Shown here piece after piece: positions 57,298 through 64,000 of a DNA stretch of 64,000 nt (position 1 is its first letter; every line of letters starts with the position of its first letter). The translations under genes were made by a program, and so were the position numbers. The notes below the pieces were generated by a model. That model saw nothing but the letters and a program-made list of their open reading frames with translations, searched no databases and was not told the origin of the DNA. This DNA is from Myxococcales bacterium 68-20 (lineage in GTDB: Bacteria > Myxococcota_A > Polyangia > Polyangiales > Polyangiaceae), in contig MKVQ01000044.1 of NCBI GenBank assembly GCA_001899635.1, positions 1-64,000 on the forward strand. The letters are read 5' to 3'.

Positions 57298-58617
57298 AAC
57301 GATGCCGAGGAGCGCGCCGGCCAGACCGAGCCCGGCGGCTACGAAGAGGGCGCTGCGGAAGCCGATCGAATGCTCGAGCGAAGCGGCCACCGCGATGCCG
57401 AAGGTCATCCCCAGGTTGCGCGCGGTCGCGGCCATCGCCGCCGCCGTCGACTGGCGCTCGCGTGGCGCCGCGCCCATGATGAGCGCGCTGTTCGGGGCGA
57501 CGTAGAGGCCGGCGCCGAGGCCGACGAGCGCAAGCGACACGACGAGGCCGAGGCCGGGAGGCGGGGCGCTCGCGGTCCGGGCGACCGCCGCCATTCCACC
57601 GGCGATCGCGAGCATGCCCGCGGCGCTCGGGATGCGCGGCCCCCAGCGATCGGCGATGACGCCGCTGAGCGGCGCGACGATCGCCATCATCGCCGGCTGA
57701 GCCGTCATGAACGCGCCGGCCTGAGCTGGAGAGAGCCCGGCCTCGCGCTGGAGCTGGAACGGCAGGAGGTACGCGAGCATGAACGTGACGGTGTAGAGGA
57801 GCGTCGCGCCGAGCACGCCGAACGCGAACGGCGGCTTCCGGAAGAGCGCGAGCGGCAGCAGCGGCGACGTGTTCGTGCTCCTCGTCACGTGGCGCGCGAA
57901 GACCGCGAGCGCAGCGAGCGCGAACGCGCCGATCAGTAGCACCGGCCGTCCCGTCCAGCCGTCCTCCTGCGTCCGCTTCAGCGCGACGAGCAGCGTCGAG
58001 AGGCCAGCCGCGAACAGCACGGCCCCGGGGAGATCGAGGGAGGCGATTCCGGGCGACGAACGCGTCTCGTCATCGGGAGGAAGGAGCGCGAGCGAGACGG
58101 CGAGCCCGATCGCTCCTGCGCTCGCGATCGTCACGAAGACGGCGTGCCATCCGATCTTCGCAGCGAGCAGCCCGCCGAGGCTCGGTCCGAGCGTGAGCCC
58201 GACGTACGTCGCCGCGAGCTGGATCCCGAGTCCGCGCGCCCGTCGATTCGGCGGCACGGCGCGCGTGACGATCGCCGGCCCGACGGCCATCAGCAGCGCG
58301 CCCCCGGCGCCCTGCATCACGCGGGCGCCGACGAGCGCCCGCAGGTCGAGCGCAGCCGCGCACATCGCCGAGCCGGCCACGAAGAAGACGAAGCCTGTGA
58401 GGTACACACGCTTGCGTCCGAGGATGTCCGCGGCCTTTCCCGCCAGAGCGAGGAGAGAGCTCACGGCGAGCAGGTACGCGGTGAGCACCCAGCTCACGTC
58501 GGCAGGTGTCACCGCGAGGTCCCGTGCGATCACGGGCGCCGAGACCGCGACCAGGCTCGTGCTGAGCGCGGCCACGAATGCGCCTGCGGACGCGATCGCT
58601 ACGGGGGTCTTCTGCAT
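57268..58617 (-). CDS. MFS transporter, DHA2/EmrB-like
   Basis: 449 residues. Some 13-14 membrane segments. Motif A is GKAADILGRKRVYL, motif C-like GLTLGPSLGG, and the second-half loop ADRWGPR matches. The group exports drugs or other hydrophobic compounds by proton antiport. Followed after 13 bases by rhodanese. Its 3' end is part of the island-flanking repeat and is found again, as a scrap, at about 48999-49034. Confidence 0.88.
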   Translation of the reverse strand: MQKTPVAIASAGAFVAALSTSLVAVSAPVIARDLAVTPADVSWVLTAYLLAVSSLLALAGKAADILGRKRVYLTGFVFFVAGSAMCAAALDLRALVGARVMQGAGGALLMAVGPAIVTRAVPPNRRARGLGIQLAATYVGLTLGPSLGGLLAAKIGWHAVFVTIASAGAIGLAVSLALLPPDDETRSSPGIASLDLPGAVLFAAGLSTLLVALKRTQEDGWTGRPVLLIGAFALAALAVFARHVTRSTNTSPLLPLALFRKPPFAFGVLGATLLYTVTFMLAYLLPFQLQREAGLSPAQAGAFMTAQPAMMAIVAPLSGVIADRWGPRIPSAAGMLAIAGGMAAVARTASAPPPGLGLVVSLALVGLGAGLYVAPNSALIMGAAPRERQSTAAAMAATARNLGMTFGIAVAASLEHSIGFRSALFVAAGLGLAGALLGIVRPVAASGAA

Positions 58618-58936
58618 CGTCGTCGGCGCTCGGTGGCTCCGGGGAGAGTCACAGGAAGACGGGGAGGCGGGAAGGGATCATTTGTGTCGTTCCGCTTGCG
58701 GTCCAGGCGGTTGGGCTGCCGCGCATGGCCCTCACTGCCGCGGTAGAGGTAGCGGGGCGCGCCTGTCGTGCGCTTGGCCACTCTCGCGCTACTCGTTGCG
58801 CTGCCTCTCCCTACCCCGGGAGCGACAGGACTTCGTAGCGCTCGCAAAGGAGGTGCAGGAACCGCACGGAGGCATTAGACGAGTCGACCGCCGAGGGCAT
58901 GGATCCGTCGATCTGCCGTCTCCGAGTCTCCCCAAG
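58618..58936. other. 319-bp divergent intergenic region
   Basis: Between the MFS gene and the DMT transporter gene. No gene seen. It contains CGGTAGAGGTAGCGG (58741-58755), also present in the pqqE end at 62322-62336, probably by chance. Confidence 0.4.
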
Positions 58937-59851
58937 ATGTCCGCCTCCAGCTTTGCTCGCGCCGCCGATGCCGCCTCCCTCAAGGGCATGGCGCTTGGCG
59001 TTTTCGCCTATTCGTTGTTCGCTTTTCACGACGCACTGGTCAAAGGCGTGATCATGGCTCTGCCGGTTGCGCAGATCATGTTCGTGCGCAGCCTCGTCAT
59101 CGTGCTCGGATGCCTGATCGTCGGCCGGCGCCAGCTGCTGGCCGACCTCGCCGGCTCGACCAATCTGCCGATGATGCTGATGCGGGCGGTGCTGACGCTC
59201 TCGGCCTGGGCGATGTACTATTCGACCGGCCGCGAGCTGCAGCTGGCCGAGATGACGACGCTCTATTACGTGGCGCCGATCATCACGCTCCTGCTGGCTG
59301 TGGTGTTCCTGAAGGAGAGATTGACGCTGGCCCGCGCCGGCGCAGCGGCCATCGGTTTCTTCGGCGTCGTCGTGGCGTGCAATCCAGGTGGCATCAGTAT
59401 CGGCCTGCCGGCGCTGATGGTGCTGATGGCGGCCTTGTTTTGGTCCATCGCGATGATCCTGATGCGCACCATCTCCAAGTCCGAGAGCTCGCTGACCCAG
59501 ATCTTTTTCCTCAACCTCGTCCACCTCACCGCGATGGGACTGGTTTCGATCTGGCTGTGGCAGGCCATGGGCTGGCGCGAACTGGCGTTCGTCGTCGCCA
59601 CCGGCATCATCGGTGGGGTAGCCCAATTCGTGCTGGTCGAAGCAGCGCGGCAGGTTCAAGCCAGCGTGCTCGGGATCGTCGAGTACTCCGCATTGTTCTG
59701 GAGTTTTCTGCTCGGATATCTGTTCTGGAACGAACAGCCGGCAACTCTGGTCTATGTCGGTGCGGCGCTGGTCGTTGCCGCAGGCCTGGTACTGGCCTGG
59801 AGCGAACAGCGTGGCCGACGGGCAATCATGGCTGTCACGCCGGCCGATTGA
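58937..59851 (+). CDS. DMT (EamA) family transporter
   Basis: 304 residues, ten membrane segments in two EamA repeats (GVFAYSLFAFHDALVKG begins the first; LMAALFWSIAMILMRT the second). Possible substrates are amino acids or nucleosides. Codon use differs from the neighbours: Leu is mainly CTG and TTG occurs, Val is often GTG, and Tyr TAT is used, whereas surrounding genes favour CTC, GTC and TAC. The pattern looks like Alphaproteobacteria and suggests recent transfer. ATG 58937 is chosen from the EamA start; no clear ribosome-binding site. Confidence 0.85.
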   Translation: MSASSFARAADAASLKGMALGVFAYSLFAFHDALVKGVIMALPVAQIMFVRSLVIVLGCLIVGRRQLLADLAGSTNLPMMLMRAVLTLSAWAMYYSTGRELQLAEMTTLYYVAPIITLLLAVVFLKERLTLARAGAAAIGFFGVVVACNPGGISIGLPALMVLMAALFWSIAMILMRTISKSESSLTQIFFLNLVHLTAMGLVSIWLWQAMGWRELAFVVATGIIGGVAQFVLVEAARQVQASVLGIVEYSALFWSFLLGYLFWNEQPATLVYVGAALVVAAGLVLAWSEQRGRRAIMAVTPAD

Positions 59852-59929
59852 TGGGATTTGAATCGGATGGCGCTGCCCTCCCGGATGGGGTCGGGCTTGG
59901 CGAACGCGTCTTCTCAGGACGTCGCGTCC

Positions 59930-61276
59930 TCAGCGTTGCAGGGTCGCTCGGGCGCGGCGCCAGCTCTCGAGGTTGCACGGGCGTAGCTCGAGGAACGCTG
60001 GCGTCGCGATCTCGCACCTGCGCTTCTCGAAGGCGAGCGCGCGATCGAATGCACCGAGGGCTCCTGCCGACCTCGATGCTTGCAGGTACACGGCCTTCTC
60101 GTGAAACCACCATGCGGTGGTGAAGCAGCTCTCGGCCTGTCCCGAATGCACCGGGCCGCCTCCCGCGTTGCACGCACGTCCGGCCCGTTCGGCGTTGGCC
60201 TCGTCGGCCAATCGGAAGCCCTCGTCCGTGTAGTCGAGCGAGAGGGCAAGCAGCGCGCACGCCGTGAGGGCACCCATGTCGCATGCGCGCGCGTAGAGCG
60301 CCTGCGCCTTCGATCGATCCGTGAACCCCTTTCCACCGTTGTGCTCGGGGTCGTAGAGCATCCCGAGTGACGTGCACCCGTTCCCGCTGTTTCCGTCGCA
60401 CGCCATCCGTAGGAGGCGCTCGGCCTTTACCTCGTCCCCGCTCTCCATGTAGCTGGCGCCAGCGGCCGCGCAGGCGTCCATGTCACCCTGCGAGCAAATG
60501 GCGTTGCAGTCGTCGTCGCAGCTCCGCTGAGCCCAGTACGACCCTCGCGAAGTGAGCGCATTGGCACCGTCGAGCCTGATTGCCCGTAACGTCACCTTGA
60601 GGAGCGCGCCGCAGCTGCCGTCGCGCGCCGTCGTCGATGTTCGGCAGGCGTCGGGAGAACCGTCGCTCTTTGCTACCAAGTCGGAGCGCGATCTCGTGAC
60701 GCCTGCCGCCACTCCGAAGACCTCGGCAGCGATCGCCGCATCACTCTTGCTTCTCTTGGCGATCGCGAATGCGCCTCGGACGAGACCCGTCACGACGTGC
60801 GTTGCTGCAGCGCAGTCGCCTCGGAGATCGGCTTGGGAGAACGGGAGGGTCGGTGCACGCGCCACGCTGCGAGTAACCACCGCAACGTCGAGGACGTTGT
60901 CCTCGCTCCCATGCGCGCCGATGTTGTCGGCGACGGCCGGTGAGGCGAAGGGTAACGTGGCCTTCACTTCGTCGCGCGTGGTGAGTCGGACGAGATCATC
61001 CTTCGGGCTCACGTCTGTCGCGACGTAGCGTGCATCCACGGTGCAACTCGGAAGCACGCGCACCGCTCCGAGTGCATCGACCGCGACGACCGCGAGGCTG
61101 CTCTTTGCGTTCACTTCGAGGTCCGCGCGCATCGACGTCGGCCAGTCGACGGCGAAGAGCTCCTTGTCCTCGCCGAGAACGGACGCGACTTGTGGCGTCG
61201 ACGCAGGCCGCGACGTGCTGCAGGCAGACAGCACCGCGAAGGCAGCGACGGCAATTGGAGCGAGTCCGGACTTCAT
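59930..61276 (-). CDS. lipoprotein with Sel1-like repeats
   Basis: 448 residues. Lipobox VLSAC (Cys 19). An N-terminal beta-rich domain (to about 240) and a C-terminal region with Sel1/TPR-like repeats that carry paired Cys (ACAAAGASYMESGDEVKAE, GCTSLGMLYDPEHNGGKG, ACALLALSLDYTDEG). The Cys pairs resemble the Cys-rich Sel1 proteins (HcpA type) of other Proteobacteria. Protein-protein interaction in the periplasm is likely; role unknown. Confidence 0.78.
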   Translation of the reverse strand: MKSGLAPIAVAAFAVLSACSTSRPASTPQVASVLGEDKELFAVDWPTSMRADLEVNAKSSLAVVAVDALGAVRVLPSCTVDARYVATDVSPKDDLVRLTTRDEVKATLPFASPAVADNIGAHGSEDNVLDVAVVTRSVARAPTLPFSQADLRGDCAAATHVVTGLVRGAFAIAKRSKSDAAIAAEVFGVAAGVTRSRSDLVAKSDGSPDACRTSTTARDGSCGALLKVTLRAIRLDGANALTSRGSYWAQRSCDDDCNAICSQGDMDACAAAGASYMESGDEVKAERLLRMACDGNSGNGCTSLGMLYDPEHNGGKGFTDRSKAQALYARACDMGALTACALLALSLDYTDEGFRLADEANAERAGRACNAGGGPVHSGQAESCFTTAWWFHEKAVYLQASRSAGALGAFDRALAFEKRRCEIATPAFLELRPCNLESWRRARATLQR

Positions 61277-61306
61277 GGTCGTGAGACGGTCGAGCTTGTC
61301 AGAACT

Positions 61307-61507
61307 TCAGGAAATTGCCACCGCCCTGGCAGCGACGCCTTCCCCGGCTGCGCGAGGAGTGCTCACCGCGAGCAGGTCTCGACGCCGTGGGGGGCCGCGT
61401 GCCTTTGCGGAGGCGATCTCGTTCGCCCGGGCGGCAAGCTCTTCGTCCCGATCGCGGGTGACCCGACTGCGGGCGACGGTCCGGATTCGGGTTCGATCCG
61501 TCGCCAT
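61307..61507 (-). CDS. possible small basic protein
   Basis: 66 residues, Arg/Ala/Glu-rich (DRDEELAARANEIASAKARG is a plausible helix). ATG 61507, no clear ribosome-binding site. It occupies most of the 287-bp gap between the Sel1 lipoprotein and the next lipoprotein; otherwise nothing is seen there. Confidence 0.3.
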   Translation of the reverse strand: MATDRTRIRTVARSRVTRDRDEELAARANEIASAKARGPPRRRDLLAVSTPRAAGEGVAARAVAIS

Positions 61508-61563
61508 GATGTTCGTCGGAACCGACGTTGCGTTTGCGGCGAGGCGCGCTAACCAGGTGCACC

Positions 61564-62283
61564 ATGAAGCTGAGCTGTATCGTCCTCCTCCTCGTCGCCC
61601 CACTGGCTGCGATGCTCGTGTTCGCGTGCGCCGAGAGTGCGTCGGAGGACGCTGCCGGCGTCACGCCGGAAGCCGACAGCGGAGCGGGCTTGCGCGACAG
61701 CGGCCGGAGCAGCAGCAGCGACGACGACGACGACGACGACGGTGTCGACGACGCCGGAGAGCGTACGGGCGACGGTTCGACGAAGGAGGACGGCGGAGGA
61801 TGCGGGGACGCCTCGCTCGAGACGCCGGTCCTGAACGGCCCGCGGGCGTGCGGGGCGAGCGACTTCGGCAAGCCGGCGGCAGCGTTCTCTTCCATGAACG
61901 GCGGCGGCGGGGCGATGACCGGAGGCACGATCCCGCCAGGGACCTACGACGTCATCGTCGCCGAGCGGGCTACTGGGACCACCGGGGCTTGGCGGGAGAC
62001 GCTCGTCGTCGGAGCAGATGCGCGCTTCACGCGCACGCGCCAGATCGATCCCGGCACCGGGAACGCGGGGCCGGTGACCTACCGCTCGGGCACGCTGAGC
62101 GTGAACGGGAGCGACCTGACGTTGACCGAGGACTGCTACGTGAACGGTGCGACGCCGGGGACGCCGGGGACGCCGGCCACGGGCACCGTTCCGTACAAGG
62201 TGATCGAGGGCCCATGCGGAGAGGTCATGCTCCAGTACACGGAGCCGGGCTTCCGCTTCACGCTCGTCGCGCGCCCGAAGTAG
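61564..62283 (+). CDS. lipoprotein with acidic linker
   Basis: 239 residues. Lipobox VFAC (Cys 22), a linker with a run of seven Asp and many Gly/Ser (to about 80), then a beta domain with four Cys (GCGDAS, RACGAS, EDCYVNG, EGPCGEV). A TPGTPGTPATG turn repeat is inside. Family not recognised. Convergent with pqqE. Confidence 0.7.
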   Translation: MKLSCIVLLLVAPLAAMLVFACAESASEDAAGVTPEADSGAGLRDSGRSSSSDDDDDDDGVDDAGERTGDGSTKEDGGGCGDASLETPVLNGPRACGASDFGKPAAAFSSMNGGGGAMTGGTIPPGTYDVIVAERATGTTGAWRETLVVGADARFTRTRQIDPGTGNAGPVTYRSGTLSVNGSDLTLTEDCYVNGATPGTPGTPATGTVPYKVIEGPCGEVMLQYTEPGFRFTLVARPK

Positions 62284-62311
62284 GCGCCCTCCGGCCTCTG
62301 AGACTCCGAGC

Positions 62312-63388
62312 TCAGCGACCTCGGTAGAGGTAGCGGCGATCGTTCGGCCCGTCCGCGCTCTTTCGGGCAGCTTCGACGAGCGCGTGCTGCGGGGCGCGCT
62401 CGCATGCCGGATCGGTCGCCGAGGCGTCGCCGGTGAGCGCGAAGGCCTGACAGCGGCAGCCGCCGAAGTCGATCGAGCGCCGGTCGCAGCTCTTGCAGGG
62501 CTCCGGCATCCACGCCTCGCCGCGGTAGGCGAGGAGCGCGTCCGATGACGTCCAGATGTCGGCGAGCGGTCGGTCCTTCACGCTGTCGAAGCGGAGCGTC
62601 GTGATGCTCGTCGCGGCGTGGCAGGGCAGGACGCGCCCGTCGGGGACCATGTGGATGAAGCGGCGTGCCCAGCCGTCCATGCACGCCTTCGGCGTGGTCC
62701 CGAAGTAGTCGGGCTTGACGAAGAGGACGTCGATCTTCCCCTGGAGGCGAGCCTTGTGCTTCGACGCTGCCTCGGCGGCCATGTCGAGCTGCCCGCGCGT
62801 CGGCAGGAGCGCGTTGCGGTTCGAGAGTGCCCACGCCACGTATTGCGTGTTCGCGAGCTCGAGCCGGCTCGCGCCGACGTCTTCCGCGAGCGCGACGAGC
62901 TCGTCGATCTCGTCGAGGTTCGCGCGATGGAGGACGACGTTCATCGTGAGCGGGAGGCCGAGATCGGTGACCCAGCGCATCACCTGGATCTTCTGCGGGT
63001 GAGCGGCGTAGCCGGCGATCGCGTCCGCCCGTTCGGGCCGCGCCGACTGGATGCTCACCTGTACGTGATCGAGGCCCGCATTCGCGAGCGTCACGAGGCG
63101 CTCCTTCGTCAGCGGGACGCCGCTCGTGACGAGGTTCGAGTAGAGATCGAGCTCGCGTGCGCGCGCGACGAGCTGTTCGAGGTCCTTCCGTGCGAGCGGC
63201 TCACCGCCCGTGAAGTGCACCTGCACGACGCCGAGCGCCTCCGCCTCGCCGAGCACGCGCTTCCACTCCTCCGTGCCGAGCTCGCCGTCGTGATCGGCGA
63301 GGTTGGTCGGGTTGGAGCAATACGGGCACCGGAGCGGACAGCGATACGTCAACTCGGCGATGAGCGTGTAGGGCCGCGGCGCGCTCAC
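62312..63388 (-). CDS. pqqE: PqqE, radical SAM enzyme of PQQ synthesis
   Basis: 358 residues. PqqE links Glu and Tyr of the PqqA peptide, the first step in making pyrroloquinoline quinone. The radical SAM cluster motif is CPLRCPYC; HFTGGEP follows. The C-terminal SPASM region has C-rich clusters (CHAATS, CKSCDRRSIDFGGCRC) for auxiliary Fe-S clusters, and the protein ends RRYLYRGR. GTG 63388 overlaps the pqqD stop (GTGA). Length and motifs match the family. Confidence 0.95.
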   Translation of the reverse strand: MSAPRPYTLIAELTYRCPLRCPYCSNPTNLADHDGELGTEEWKRVLGEAEALGVVQVHFTGGEPLARKDLEQLVARARELDLYSNLVTSGVPLTKERLVTLANAGLDHVQVSIQSARPERADAIAGYAAHPQKIQVMRWVTDLGLPLTMNVVLHRANLDEIDELVALAEDVGASRLELANTQYVAWALSNRNALLPTRGQLDMAAEAASKHKARLQGKIDVLFVKPDYFGTTPKACMDGWARRFIHMVPDGRVLPCHAATSITTLRFDSVKDRPLADIWTSSDALLAYRGEAWMPEPCKSCDRRSIDFGGCRCQAFALTGDASATDPACERAPQHALVEAARKSADGPNDRRYLYRGR

Positions 63389-63651
63389 GGCTCGAGCAAG
63401 CCTTTCTGGGCGAGCAGCGCGACGAACTCCACGACGTCCTGTTCGAGGCTCGAGCGTTCGGCCGCGGGCACGCCGGCCTCGAGCGCGATCTCCTCTACGA
63501 TCTCGCTCACCGTGCGCGTCCCATCGCATCGCATCGCGATCGCCGCCGCGCTGTCGTTCAGCGCCAGGCCACGTTCGGGGTAGATGACCATGTGGCGGCC
63601 CGAGTGCCGATCGAAGCGCAGGCGAGCCTTCTTGGCGAGCTTGGGCGTCAT
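63385..63651 (-). CDS. pqqD: PqqD, PqqA-peptide chaperone
   Basis: 88 residues. Winged-helix RiPP-recognition protein that presents PqqA to PqqE. Visible blocks are MVIYPERGLALNDSAAAI and VSEIVEEIALE. ATG 63651 lies 8 bases after the pqqC stop, and the gene is translationally coupled to pqqE. Confidence 0.95.
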   Translation of the reverse strand: MTPKLAKKARLRFDRHSGRHMVIYPERGLALNDSAAAIAMRCDGTRTVSEIVEEIALEAGVPAAERSSLEQDVVEFVALLAQKGLLEP

Positions 63652-63659
63652 GACGAGAC

Positions 63660-64000
63660 TCAGCCGGCGTCGAGGTAGGCTCGGTCGACGGCGTCGAGGA
63701 GCGCCCACAGGATCTCGGTCTTCCGGATCAGCGCGTCGATGCAGCGCTCCTGAACCTCGCGTGTCGTCGCGTGCGCGAGGACATGGTCGATCGCCTCGTG
63801 CGAGTCCTCACGTGCACGCGTGACCCGGCCGCGGAAGTACGCAAGCGTCTCGCCGTCGACCCACGGGTAGTGCTGCTCCCACGCGACGATGCGCTTCGCC
63901 ATGATGTCGGGTGAGAAGAACTCGGTCAGTGACGAGGCAACGGCCTCGACCAGCGGGCGCTCGCGAACGAGCGTCACGTAGGCGTCGCACGCGAAGCGGA
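63660..64000 (-). CDS. pqqC: PqqC, C-terminal part (cut by window edge)
   Basis: Codes the last 113 residues or so of about 240; the gene enters from beyond 64000. PqqC (a cofactor-free oxidase) does the final oxidation and ring closure of PQQ. The RFACDAYVTLVRERPLVE, SSLTEFFSPDIM and EQHYPWVDGETL blocks are characteristic. First visible gene of the order pqqC-pqqD-pqqE; pqqA and pqqB would be farther right or elsewhere. Confidence 0.94.
   Translation of the reverse strand, partial: RFACDAYVTLVRERPLVEAVASSLTEFFSPDIMAKRIVAWEQHYPWVDGETLAYFRGRVTRAREDSHEAIDHVLAHATTREVQERCIDALIRKTEILWALLDAVDRAYLDAG

Noticed and set aside
58741-58755. Fifteen bases shared with the pqqE 3' end (RYLYR codons), suggesting a pqqE relic
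   Set aside because: The match is short and no other pqqE sequence surrounds it.
57869-58936. Open frame upstream of the DMT transporter
   Set aside because: It reads the MFS gene backwards and gives low-complexity Ser/Arg/Ala sequence; the EamA fold begins after ATG 58937.

Overview
The window reads as chromosome of a high-GC Myxococcota bacterium of the Polyangia/Sorangium type. The evidence is strong C/G third-position bias, many lipoproteins with Asp/Ala/Gly-rich linkers, a Hanks-type Ser/Thr kinase, a response regulator with a Lys/Ala-rich tail, TamA/TamB, and trypsin-like plus thrombospondin-type-3 secreted proteins. No replication origin, CRISPR array or prophage was seen.

Layout. 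1-4.2 kb: the 3' end of a 5S rRNA gene and its terminator, a repeat-bearing non-coding stretch, a TerB-like gene with a duplicated 3' end, and an unusual GT51 peptidoglycan glycosyltransferase. 4.2-8 kb: tRNA-Arg(ACG) followed by tadA, whose product edits that anticodon; an AT-richer gap with stacked hairpins; a PDZ-thioredoxin fusion; a CoxE-like VWA protein. 8-15.6 kb: two M20 amidohydrolases (one coupled to a YbdK-type ligase), a lipoprotein ApbE, and a PtsP-like protein lacking its phospho-histidine and TIM barrel. 15.7-22 kb: SCP2 protein, response regulator with histone-H1-like tail, two cytochromes c, GRAM-like membrane protein, acyl-CoA dehydrogenase, and a coupled pair of unknown genes. 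22-30.9 kb: groES-groEL under a perfect CIRCE element, two Cys-rich lipoproteins, RecD2, polysaccharide deacetylase. 31-36.5 kb, minus strand: rplU-rpmA-HAD-feoA-feoB-histidine kinase. 36.7-48.8 kb: tandem heme-motif lipoproteins, tamA-tamB, lipoproteins, HxpB-like phosphatase and a Ser/Thr kinase.

49.0-56.85 kb is the most interesting part. It is an island of about 7.8 kb bounded by direct repeats. Each repeat holds the kinase 3' tail, a rhodanese gene and the tail of an MFS gene. The left copy of the rhodanese is a pseudogene and the right copy is intact, as expected after single-crossover integration or segmental duplication at an ancestral kinase-rhodanese-MFS locus. The island carries a translationally coupled protease-lipoprotein-lipoprotein operon, an IS4-type transposase scrap, a 42-bp tandem repeat, and an IS3-type element whose transposase frames are fused by a run of seven A.

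57-64 kb: intact rhodanese and MFS transporter, a DMT transporter with foreign codon usage, a Sel1-repeat lipoprotein, another lipoprotein, and pqqE-pqqD-pqqC running off the right edge.
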